From Kitasatospora herbaricolor (GTDB taxonomy: Bacteria; Actinomycetota; Actinomycetes; Streptomycetales; Streptomycetaceae): a stretch of DNA of 64,000 nucleotides. Positions within the stretch are counted from its first letter, which is position 1; the number at the start of each line of letters is the position of its first letter. The position numbers and the translations under genes were made by a program. Below the pieces are notes generated by a model that ran no database searches, was not told the DNA's origin, and saw only the letters and a list, made by a program, of their open reading frames with translations. Where the stretch lies: contig NZ_JAUSVA010000002.1 of assembly GCF_030813695.1 (NCBI RefSeq), forward strand, positions 6,905,501 to 6,969,500. Reading direction: 5' to 3'. Below, in pieces: positions 15,805 through 47,800 of this stretch.

Positions 15805-18800
15805 ATGCTCACGTCCCCCGCGCGTGCCGCGCGTCTTGTCCACCGATCCGAACCCACAGGCCGTGACGACGAGTTCCGGCTGCTGCGCCACGCCCTGGAC
15901 CGTTCCCTGCGCGGCCGGGGCGGCGTCGTCGCCCTCTGCGGCGCGGTCGGGACGGGCCGCACCGAACTGCTGCACGTCTTCTCCGAGGCCGCCGCCGACC
16001 ACGGCGTCCGGGTGCTGTCGGCGGCCGGCTCGCCGCTGGAGAAGGACTTCCCGTTCGGGATCGTCCACCAGCTGTTCCAGAGCGCCGGCCTCGACGCCGC
16101 CGCCGACGCCGAGGTGGCGCACCTGCTGGAGGAGGGCGTCGAGGGGCCGGCCGGCGAGGCAGGCCCCCGGCTCACCCCGCGCGCCCTGCACGGCCTCTGC
16201 TCGCTCGTCCTGCGGCTGGCCGAACGCGCCCCGCTGCTGCTCGCCGTCGACGACCGCCAGGACGCCGACGTGCAGTCGCTGGAGTTCCTGCTCTACCTCG
16301 TCCGGCGGACCAGGGGTGCCCGGGTGCTGACCGTGCTCAGCTCCCGCGAGACGATGACGCCGCCGAACCCCTTCTTCGAGGTCGAACTGGCCCGCCAGCC
16401 GCACCACGAGCGGGTCCGGCTCGGGCTGCTCCCGGCCGGACTGCTCTCCGAGCTGCTCCACGAGCGCTTCGGCGCGGACGCCGCCCTGCGGCTGACGGCC
16501 GAGACGCACGCGCTGACCGGCGGCAACCCGCTGCTCGTCCAGGCCCTGCTGGAGGACCAGGAACCGAGCGGGGCCCGGCAGGAACTGGTGGTGGGGGAGA
16601 GCTACCGCCGGGGCCTGATGAACTGCCTGCACCGGATGGACCCGCTGGCGCTGCGCTGCGCCCGTGGCGTCGCCGTGCTCGGCCGCCCCGGCGAGCCCGA
16701 GCTGCTGGCCGAGCTGCTGCTGCTGGCGCCGCAGTCGCTGTCCCGGGCCTCCTACCTGCTGCACTCCGCCGGGCTGTTCCACGAGGGCGGGTTCCGGCAC
16801 CCGACCGGCGGCGGCGACCTGCTGGCCGCGATGAAGCCGGAGGAGCTGGCGGCGCTGCACCACCGGGCCGCCCAGCTGTTGCGGGCCTCCGGCGCGTCCG
16901 CGGCCCGGGTCGCCGAGCAGCTGCGCTCGGCCGAGGGCCACGTCCGCGCCCCGTGGGCGGCGCCGGCCACCGGGAGCGCCGGTCTCGGCGGGACCCTGGA
17001 GGAGATGCTCAGCGACTGCGACCCGGGCGGTCCGGGCGGCTTCGGCGGCGCCGGCCTGCCGGCCGGCCAAGGCGCCGCGGACGCGATCGGCGGAGCGGTC
17101 GGGATCGACGCGATCGGCGGCCCGGAGGGGCCGGCCGCCGTGGACGGCCCGGGCGGGCAGGCCGGTTGGACGCAGGGCTGGATGTCGTCCGTCCCGCCGC
17201 AGCGACCGCCGCGGCCGGCCGTCGCCGGCCCGGCCCTCCAGCCGGCGGCCCTCCACCCGGTGCCGCCGTCGCCCTCCGGCTTCGGTCCGGTGCCCGTCCC
17301 CGCCGCCGACGGCGCGGCCCCCGGCCCGGCCGGTACGCACCCGGCCCCGGCCCCGGTGGTGCTGCCGTGGGCGGCCGGCCCGGCCTGGACGCCCGGGCAG
17401 CAGGCCGAGGAGCCGGTCCGGATCGAGTGCGTGCCCTGGCTGCCCGGCACCGAGGCGGAGTCCGCCGAGGCGGCGGCGCGGCGCGAGCTGAAGGCCGTCC
17501 GCTACCTGTTCTGGCACGGCCGGGTCGCGGAGGGCACGGCCGCCCTGGAGCGCTTCCAGGCCGCTCAGCCGGCCGGCGCCGAGCTGGCCGGCCTGCGTGA
17601 GCTGCGCTCCTGGCTCGGGTACTGGTTCCGGTCGCTGTTCCCGCAGCCGGTCCCCGGGCCGTCCGCCGGCGCGGCGGCGGACGGTCTGGCCGTCCTGGGC
17701 GGGCTGCTGGCCGGGCTGCCGACGGAGGAGTCGGTGCTCAAGGCCGAGCGGATCCTGCGGGACGGCCGGCTCGGCGGCGGCTCGGTGGAGTCGCTCACCT
17801 CCGCGCTGACCGTGCTGGTCTACGCGGACCGGGCGGACCGTGCGGCCCGCTGGTGCGAGCCGATCGCGGCCCGCACCGCCGCCGCCAACTGCAGTTCGAC
17901 CTGGCACGCGCTGTTCTCGGCGCTGCGGGCCGAGGTCGCGCTGCGCCAGGGCGACCTGCGGACCGCAGAGGAGGCGGCCCGGGCGGCCTTCGCCCGGATC
18001 CGCCCCGAGGGCTGGGGGGTCGCGGTCGGCTACCCGCTGTCCACGATGATCTCGGTGCGCACCGCCCTCGGCCGGCACGAGGACGCCGCGCGCTACCTGG
18101 CGCTCGCCGTCCCGGCCGAGACCTTCCAGACCCCGGCCGGCCTGCACTACCTCTACGCCCGCGGCGGTCACCTGCTGGCCGTCGGCCGGCCCGAGGAGGC
18201 GCTGGCCGACTTCCGGGCCTGCGGCGAGCTGATGGCCCGCTGGGACATCGACCACCTGCCCGGCCTGGTGCCCTGGCGGATCGGCGCCGCCCGGGCCGAA
18301 CTGGCCCTCGGGCGACGGCGGTCGGCGCTCGCGCTGGCCGACCGGCAGCTGGCCGCGCTCGGGCCGGCCGGGTATTCGAGGGTCCGGGGCATGGCGCTGC
18401 GGGCCAGGGCGGCGGCCGGGGAGCCGGCCGAGCGGACGGGCCTGCTGGAGCGGGCCGTCTCCGCGCTGGAGGACGCCGGGGACGGCGCCCAGCTCGCCGC
18501 CGCGCTGGGCGAACTGAGCGCCACCCACCGGGTCCAGGGGGAGCTCGGCCTGGCCAGGTCGGCGGAGCGCCGGGCCAGGCCCGGCGGGCTGCAGAGCGCC
18601 CGCCCGGGCGGTCCGCGGTCGCTGCCGGCCGAACCGGCGGACCGGCCGGCCGAGCGGGCCGTCGACCGGGGCGCCGTCCGGGCCGCCGGTGTGCCGGAGG
18701 AGGGAGCCGACCGGCTCAGCGACGCCGAACGCCGGGTCGCCGGGCTGGCCGCCCACGGCCTGACCAACCGCGAGATCGCCCGCAAGCTGTACATCACCGT

Positions 18801-18906
18801 CAGCACGGTGGAGCAGCACCTCACCCGGGTCTACCGCAAGCTCGGGGTCCGCCGGCGCGTCGATCTCCGCTACTCTCCCTACCTCGGCGGCGAGCTGGCC
18901 GGGTAG
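15805..18906 (+). CDS. LAL-type LuxR-family pathway regulator
   Basis: A 1033-residue regulator, of normal LAL length. The ATG at 15805 was chosen because CAGGAGAG precedes it; an upstream TTG in frame lacks such a site. The N-terminal ATPase part has a Walker A-like GAVGTGRTE (near residue 45; the usual Lys is Arg, which may weaken nucleotide binding) and a Walker B-like LLLAVDD. A glycine- and proline-rich linker covers about residues 390-560. The C-terminal helix-turn-helix is complete (LTNREIARKLYITVSTVEQHLTRVYRKLGV). LAL proteins usually activate neighbouring macrolide PKS genes, and the PKS starts 168 bases downstream. The long leader with riboswitch, leader peptide and hairpin suggests control by sulfur metabolism. 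A 54-bp palindrome follows the gene. Confidence 0.92.
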   Translation: MLTSPARAARLVHRSEPTGRDDEFRLLRHALDRSLRGRGGVVALCGAVGTGRTELLHVFSEAAADHGVRVLSAAGSPLEKDFPFGIVHQLFQSAGLDAAADAEVAHLLEEGVEGPAGEAGPRLTPRALHGLCSLVLRLAERAPLLLAVDDRQDADVQSLEFLLYLVRRTRGARVLTVLSSRETMTPPNPFFEVELARQPHHERVRLGLLPAGLLSELLHERFGADAALRLTAETHALTGGNPLLVQALLEDQEPSGARQELVVGESYRRGLMNCLHRMDPLALRCARGVAVLGRPGEPELLAELLLLAPQSLSRASYLLHSAGLFHEGGFRHPTGGGDLLAAMKPEELAALHHRAAQLLRASGASAARVAEQLRSAEGHVRAPWAAPATGSAGLGGTLEEMLSDCDPGGPGGFGGAGLPAGQGAADAIGGAVGIDAIGGPEGPAAVDGPGGQAGWTQGWMSSVPPQRPPRPAVAGPALQPAALHPVPPSPSGFGPVPVPAADGAAPGPAGTHPAPAPVVLPWAAGPAWTPGQQAEEPVRIECVPWLPGTEAESAEAAARRELKAVRYLFWHGRVAEGTAALERFQAAQPAGAELAGLRELRSWLGYWFRSLFPQPVPGPSAGAAADGLAVLGGLLAGLPTEESVLKAERILRDGRLGGGSVESLTSALTVLVYADRADRAARWCEPIAARTAAANCSSTWHALFSALRAEVALRQGDLRTAEEAARAAFARIRPEGWGVAVGYPLSTMISVRTALGRHEDAARYLALAVPAETFQTPAGLHYLYARGGHLLAVGRPEEALADFRACGELMARWDIDHLPGLVPWRIGAARAELALGRRRSALALADRQLAALGPAGYSRVRGMALRARAAAGEPAERTGLLERAVSALEDAGDGAQLAAALGELSATHRVQGELGLARSAERRARPGGLQSARPGGPRSLPAEPADRPAERAVDRGAVRAAGVPEEGADRLSDAERRVAGLAAHGLTNREIARKLYITVSTVEQHLTRVYRKLGVRRRVDLRYSPYLGGELAG

Positions 18907-18943
18907 CCGACCGGTCGCGGGACGCCCCGGGAGCGGGGCGGGG

Positions 18944-18997
18944 AGCGGGCCCCTGCGGGACCCCTAGCCATGGCTAGGGGTCCCGCAGGGGCCCGCT
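18944..18997. repeat. 54-bp perfect palindrome between the LAL gene and the first PKS gene
   Basis: Two 27-base arms (18944-18970 and 18971-18997) match with no mismatch and no spacer. The RNA would form a very stable hairpin that could terminate the LAL transcript. The right arm also contains two of the three CTAGGGG-type heptamers of the PKS promoter, so the palindrome presents the same heptamers on both strands, and a protein could bind it symmetrically. Confidence 0.85.
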
Positions 18998-19031
18998 AGG
19001 GGTTAGCGGCAAGGGCACTGATCACCAGACT
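18974..19031 (+). promoter_or_regulatory. Activator-type promoter of the first PKS gene (three heptamers, 11-bp spacing)
   Basis: CTAGGGG (18974-18980), GCAGGGG (18985-18991) and CTAGGGG (18996-19002) follow each other at exactly 11 bp. The gap from the third heptamer to a -10-like hexamer CAGACT (19026-19031) is 23 bp. The promoter at 49824-49881 shows the same spacing and the same spacer wording. Direct heptamers one helical turn apart are the usual mark of SARP-type activator sites. The only pathway activator visible is the LAL, so the binding protein is not settled. Confidence 0.7.
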
Positions 19032-19074
19032 GAGGAGCGCCGGAAGAACCCTTTCTCAGAGGTGGAAGCTCACG

Positions 19075-28590
<9,516 letters not shown>

Positions 28591-28605
28591 GAGAGGCGGC
28601 ACCAC

Positions 28606-41679
<13,074 letters not shown>

Positions 41680-41691
41680 CCCGCGCGGAGC

Positions 41692-41723
41692 GGGCCGGGC
41701 GCGACGCGGGTCGCGCCCGGCCC
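41692..41723 (+). terminator. Strong hairpin between the second and third PKS genes
   Basis: A perfect 14-bp stem (41692-41705 with 41710-41723) with a 4-base GCGG loop starts 13 bases after the stop of the module 2-4 gene. It would be a terminator in most contexts, although the next gene completes the same assembly line. Confidence 0.75.
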
Positions 41724-41745
41724 GGCCCGCGGCCGCACCTGACCT

Positions 41746-41775
41746 GAGCAGTACCGATCCGAGCAGTACCGATCT
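41746..41775 (+). repeat. Tandem 15-bp repeat upstream of the third PKS gene
   Basis: GAGCAGTACCGATCC is followed directly by GAGCAGTACCGATCT, between the hairpin at 41692 and the ribosome binding site of the third PKS gene. It could be part of an internal promoter or operator; function unknown. Confidence 0.6.
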
Positions 41776-41823
41776 GAAGCACCCGAAGTGCGCTGTGCCC
41801 GACGTGAGATGTGAGAGGCAGTA

Positions 41824-44800
41824 ATGTCCAACGACCAGAAGCTCCGCGAGTACCTGAAGCGGGCACTCGCCGACGCCCGGCAGGCCCAGAAGCGCCTCCA
41901 GGAGGTCGAGTCCGGCCGTCGGGAGCCGATCGCCATCATCGGCATGGCCTGCCGCCTCCCGGGCGGGATCGCCTCGCCGGAGGACCTCTGGCAGGTGGTC
42001 GCGGGCGGCGTGGACACCGTCTCGGAGTTCCCCGACGACCGCGGCTGGGACCTGGCGGGCCTCTACGACCCGGACCCGGACCACACCGGCACCTCGTACA
42101 CCCGGCACGGCGGCTTCCTCGACAGCGTCGCCGACTTCGACGCCGAGTTCTTCGGGATCTCCCCGCGCGAGGCACTGGCCACCGACCCGCAGCACCGGCT
42201 GCTGCTGGAGACCGCCTGGGAGGCCTTCGAGCGCGCCGGGATCGACCCGACCGGGCTCAAGGGCAGCCGGACGGCCGTCTTCGCGGGCATCGCCGGCGGC
42301 GACTACACGCCCCGGATGCACGACGCCCCGGGCGAGTTGGAGGGGTACCTCGGCATCGGCGGGCTGGACAGCGTGGCCTCGGGCCGGATCTCGTACTCCT
42401 TCGGGTTCGAGGGCCCGGCGGTGACGGTTGACACGGCCTGCTCCTCCTCGCTGGTGGCCCTGCACCTGGCGGCGCAGTCGCTCCGCTCGGGGGAGTCGGA
42501 CCTGGCCCTCGCTGGCGGCGTGAGCATCATGGCCAGCCCGCAGGGGTTCGTGGAGTTCTCCCGCCAGCGCGGACTGTCGGCGGACGGCCGCTGCAAGGCC
42601 TTCGGCGCCGGCGCGGACGGCACCGGCTGGGCGGAGGGCGTGGGCCTGCTGCTGGTCGAGCGACTGTCGGACGCCCGGCGCAACGGCCACGAGGTGCTGG
42701 CGGTGCTGCGCGGCTCGGCGGTCAACCAGGACGGCGCGTCCAACGGGCTGACGGCGCCCAGCGGGCCGGCCCAGCAGCGGGTGATCCGGCAGGCCCTGGA
42801 GAACGCCCGGCTGACGGCGGCGGACGTCCACGCGGTGGAGGCGCACGGCACCGGAACCTCGCTCGGCGACCCGATCGAGGCGCAGGCGCTGATCGCCACC
42901 TACGGGCAGGACCGCCCGGCCGACCAGCCGCTCTGGCTGGGCTCATTGAAGTCCAACATCGGCCACACCCAGGCGGCCGCCGGGGTGGCGGGCGTGATCA
43001 AGTCGGTCCAGGCGATCCGTAACGGTGTCCTGCCGCGGACGCTGCACGCCGAGGAGCCCACCCCGTACGTCAACTGGTCGGCGGGCGCGGTCCGGCTGCT
43101 GACCGAGGCCCGGCCGTGGCCGGTGGAGGGGACGCGCCGGGTGGGTGTCTCCGCCTTCGGCGCCAGCGGCACCAACGCGCACGTGGTGATCGAGCAGGCC
43201 CCGGCGGACGAGGCCCCGGCGGCCGAGGAGGAGCAGGCGCCCGCGCCGGCTCCGGCCGCCGTGCGTCCGCGCCCCTGGGTGCTCTCCGCCCGGACGCCGG
43301 AGGCGCTGCGCGAGCAGGCGGCCCGGCTGGCCGAGCGGGTCCGCGCCGACGAGGAACTGGGCCTGGCGGACGTCGGGTTCACCCTGGCCACCGCACGGGC
43401 CCGGCTGGACGAGCGGACGGTGGTCGTCGCCGATGACCGGGCCGGCTACCTGGCCGGACTGGACGCGGTGGCGGCCGGCGGCGGGCTCACCGGTTCGGCG
43501 GTGGGAGCGGGTTCGCTGGCGTTCCTGTTCACCGGGCAGGGGAGTCAGCGGGCCGGGATGGGCCGCGAGCTGGCCGAGGCCCATCCCGTGTTCGCGGAGG
43601 CTTTCGGTGCGGTGGCGGCGGAGTTGGATCCGTTGCTGGGTGTGTCGTTGGCGGAGGTGGTGGAGTCGGGTCGTGGTCTGGAGCAGACGGGTCTGACGCA
43701 GCCGGCCTTGTTCGCGGTGGAGGTGGCGCTGTTCCGGTTGTTCGAGTCGTGGGGTGTGCGGCCGGATTTCGTGTCGGGGCATTCGATCGGTGAGTTGTCG
43801 GCGGCGCATGTGGCCGGGGTGTTGTCGTTGGCGGATGCGGCGGTGCTGGTGGCGGCGCGGGCGCGGTTGATGCAGGCGTTGCCGTCGGGTGGGGCGATGG
43901 TGGCGGTGCAGGCGTCGGAGGAGGAGGTGTTGGCGGCGCTGTCCGTGGGTGTGTCGGTGGCGGCGGTGAACGGTCCTTCGTCGGTGGTGGTGTCGGGTGA
44001 CGAGGCGCCGGTGCTGGCGCTGGGGGAGCTTTTTGCGGAGCGGGGGCGTAGGACGCGTCGGTTGCGGGTGAGTCACGCGTTCCATTCGGCGCACATGGAC
44101 GGGATGTTGGAGGAGTTCGGTGCGGTGGCGGCCTCGCTGTCGTTCTCGGCGCCGCGGATCCCGGTGGTGTCGAACCTGACGGGGCGGGTCGCCACGGTGC
44201 AGGAGATCACCGATCCGCGGTACTGGGTGCGGCATGTCCGTGAGGCGGTGCGTTTCGCGGATGTGGTGCGGGAGTTGGACGCGAACGGGGTGACGACCTT
44301 CGTGGAGCTGGGGCCGGACGGCACGCTGTCCGCGCTGGTCCAGGAGACCCTGACCGACCCGGTCGCCGTCCCCGCCCTGCGCCGGGACAGGTCCGAGACC
44401 GTGACCGCCCTGACCGCCCTCGGCCGGGTGCACGTCCACGGCCGGGCCGTCGACTGGACGGGGCTGTTCGCGGACGCCGCCCCCCGGCGGGTGGACCTGC
44501 CGACCTACCCCTTCCAGCGCCGTCGCTACTGGCTGGAGCCCGGCTCCGCGCAGTCGGCCGACGCCGCCGGCCTCGGCCTCGGCACCGCCGGGCACCCGCT
44601 GCTCGGCGCGATCGTCGCCCGGCCCGACGCGGACGGCGTGTTGCTCACCGGCAGTCTCTCGCTGCGCACCCACCCCTGGCTCGCCGACCACGCCGTCCAG
44701 GGCACCGTGATCGTCCCCGGTACCGCCCTCCTGGAGCTGGCCGTCCGGGCCGGCGACGAGGTCGGCGCGAGCACCGTGGACGAGCTGGTGGTGGAGGCGC

Positions 44801-47800
44801 CGCTGTTGCTGCCCGAGCGCGCCGCCGTCCAGCTCCAGGTCTCCGCCGGCGCCCCGGACGAGTCCGGCGCCCGGCCGGTCGCCATCCACTCCCGCACCGA
44901 GGACGGAGACTGGCAGCGGCACGCCTCCGGCACCCTGCTGCCCACCTCGGGCGAGCCGGCCTTCGACCTCACCGCCTGGCCGCCGGCAGGTGCCGAGCAA
45001 CTCCCGGTCGAGCAGGTCTACCAGGACCTCACCGCCGCCGGACTCGCCTACGGCCCGGCCTTCCAGGGCCTCCGGGCGGCCTGGCGGGACGGCGACACCT
45101 TCTACGCCGAGGTCGCCCTGCCGGAGGCCCCGCGCGAGGAGGCCGGCCGCTTCGGCCTGCACCCCGCCCTGCTGGACGCCGCCGTGCACATCACCGCCCA
45201 CCACGGCCTGCTGGACACCCCGGCGGGCTCCAGCCGGCTGCCGTTCGCCTACACGGGTGTGCGCCTGCACGCCGCCGGGGCGGCCGCCCTGCGGGTGCGG
45301 CTGCGCCGCACCGGCCCCGAGGCGATCTCGGTCGAGGCCGCCGACGAGACCGGCGCGCCGGTCGCCACGGTGGAGGGGCTGCTGGCCCGGCTGGTGTCGG
45401 CGGCCCAGCTGGAGCCGGCCAGGACGGGCGACCGGGACGCGTTGTTCCAGCTGGACTGGGCGGTGCTGCCGCCGGTCACCGGTCCCGCCGGCGCGGTGCC
45501 CGGCGCCGGGCCCTACCCGGATCTCGGCTCGGTCGAGCCGGGTGCCGAGAGCCGCGCCTGGCTGGCCGTCGGCCTGGAGGGGCACCAGGAGCCCCGGACG
45601 GCGCTGCGCGACGCGCTGGCCCTGGTGCAGGAGTGGGTGTCCGAGGAGCGCTGGGAGTCCGCCCGGCTGGTCGTGGTGACCAGGGGTGCGGTCGCCGTGG
45701 CCGAGGGGGAGCGGCCCGACCTGGCGCTGGCGCCCGTCTGGGGTCTGCTGCGCTCGGCGCAGGCGGAGCACCCGGGCCGGATCCTGCTGCTGGACCTGGA
45801 CGGGCACCCGGACTCGGCGAGCGCGCTGCCCGCCGCCGTGGCCTCGGCGCTGGCCGCCGAGGAGCCGCAACTCGCCGTCCGGGCCGGGACGGTGTGGGTC
45901 CCCCGGCTGGCCCGGGTGGCGGTGGCGGCGTCGGCCGGGCGGGCGTGGGACCCGGAGGGGACGGTGCTGATCACCGGTGGCACCGGCGCGTTGGCCGGGG
46001 TGCTGGCCCGGCATCTGGTGGCGGAGCGCGGGGTGCGGCATCTGCTGCTGGTCTCGCGCAGCGGCGCGGATGCGCCGGGTGCGGCCGAACTGGCCGGGCT
46101 GGGTGCTTCGGTGACCTTCGCGGCGGCGGACACCGCCGACCGGGAGGCGCTGGCGGCGGTGCTGGCCGGCATCCCGGCGGAGCATCCGCTGACCGCGGTC
46201 GTGCACACCGCCGGCGTGGTGGACGACGGTGTGATCGGCGCGCTCACCCCCGAGCGGCTGGACACCGTCTTCGGCCCGAAGGCCGACGGCGCCCGGCACC
46301 TGCACGAACTTACCCGCGACAACCCGGACCTGGCCGCCTTCGTCCTCTACTCCTCGGTCGCCGCCGTCCTCGGCGGGCCCGGTCAGGGCTCGTACGCGGC
46401 GGCGAACACCTTCCTGGACGCGCTGGCCGCCCACCGGCACGCCGAGGGCCTGCCGGCGCAGTCCCTGGCCTGGGGCCAGTGGGCCCGCGCCAGCGGGGTC
46501 ACCGCCCACCTGGGCGAGGCCGACCTGAGGCGCGCGGCCCGGGCCGGCGTCCGGCTGATCTCCGACCAGCAGGGCGCCGAACTCCTGGAGGCTGCTGCCC
46601 TGCTGGACACCCCCTACCTGGTGCCGGCGCCGCTGGACCTGGCGGCCGTCCAGCGCTCCGGGCAGCCCGTGCCGGCGCTGCTGCGCGGTCTGGTCCGGCC
46701 GGCCCGCCGGGCCGCCCGGGCCGCGGCCCAGGACGGTCCGGCGCTGCCGGCCAGGCTGGCCGGGCTCGGCGAGCCGGAGCGCGAGGCCGTGCTGCTGGAG
46801 CTGGTGCGGGCCGAGGTGGCCGGTGTGCTGGGCGCGGACGCCGAGGCGGTGACGGGCGCCCGCCCGTTCAACGACCTGGGCCTGGACTCGCTCTCGGCCG
46901 TCGAACTGCGCAACCGCCTCACCGCGCTGACCGGCCTGCGGCTGCCGCCGACGGTCACCTTCGACCATCCGACGCCGGCCGTGCTCGCCGCCCACCTGCG
47001 GGAGTTGCTGGGCGACCTGGCCGAGCAGCCGGCGACGCCGGTGGCGGCCGGCCCGGCGGCGGAGCCGCAGCACCCGCTCTCCTCGCTGTACCGGGCGCTC
47101 GCCGCCCAGGGCAGCTTCGCCGAGGCCTCCGCGCTGATCGGCGTCGCCTCGGCGCTGCGGGCCCGGTTCCCCGCCGAGGAGCGGGCCGCGCACACCCTGG
47201 CGCCGATCCGGCTGGCCTCGGGTGAGGGCGAGTTGGCGGTGGTCTGCTTCCCCGCCCTGAGCGCCATCTCGGGTCCGCACGAGTACGCCCGCTTCGGCCA
47301 CACCTTCCAGGGCGAGCGCGATGTGTTCGTGCTGCCCTCGCCCGGCTGGGCGCCGGACGACCACCTGCCGGACAACCTCGACACCTATCTGCGGATGCAG
47401 GTCGACACGGTGCGGCAACTGCTCGGCGAAGAGCGGCCGTTCGTGATCGTCGGCCGGTCGATGGGCGGCTGCGTGGCGCACGCGGTGGCGGCCCGGCTGG
47501 AGGCGGAGGGCCGGTCGGTGGCGGGTCTGGCGCTGATCGACGCCTACCCCGTCGACAGCGCGGTCCGGGAGGGCATGGGCGAGTGGTGGCTGACCGCCAT
47601 GCTCAGCGGGATGCTCGACCGGATCGAGCAGTACGACATGGTCTGGAGCGACGCCAGCCTCACCTCGATGGGCGGGTACAACACCGTCTTCGCCGACTGG
47701 CGCCCCGAGGAGATCACCACCCCGACGCTGGCCGTCCGGGCGGACACCCCCCTGCGCGGCACCGTGATCGACCCGACCGGGCGGCACGACTGGCGCGCGT

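Noticed and set aside
41746..41775. Tandem repeat as a CRISPR-like array
   Set aside because: Only two directly adjacent 15-bp units without spacers.
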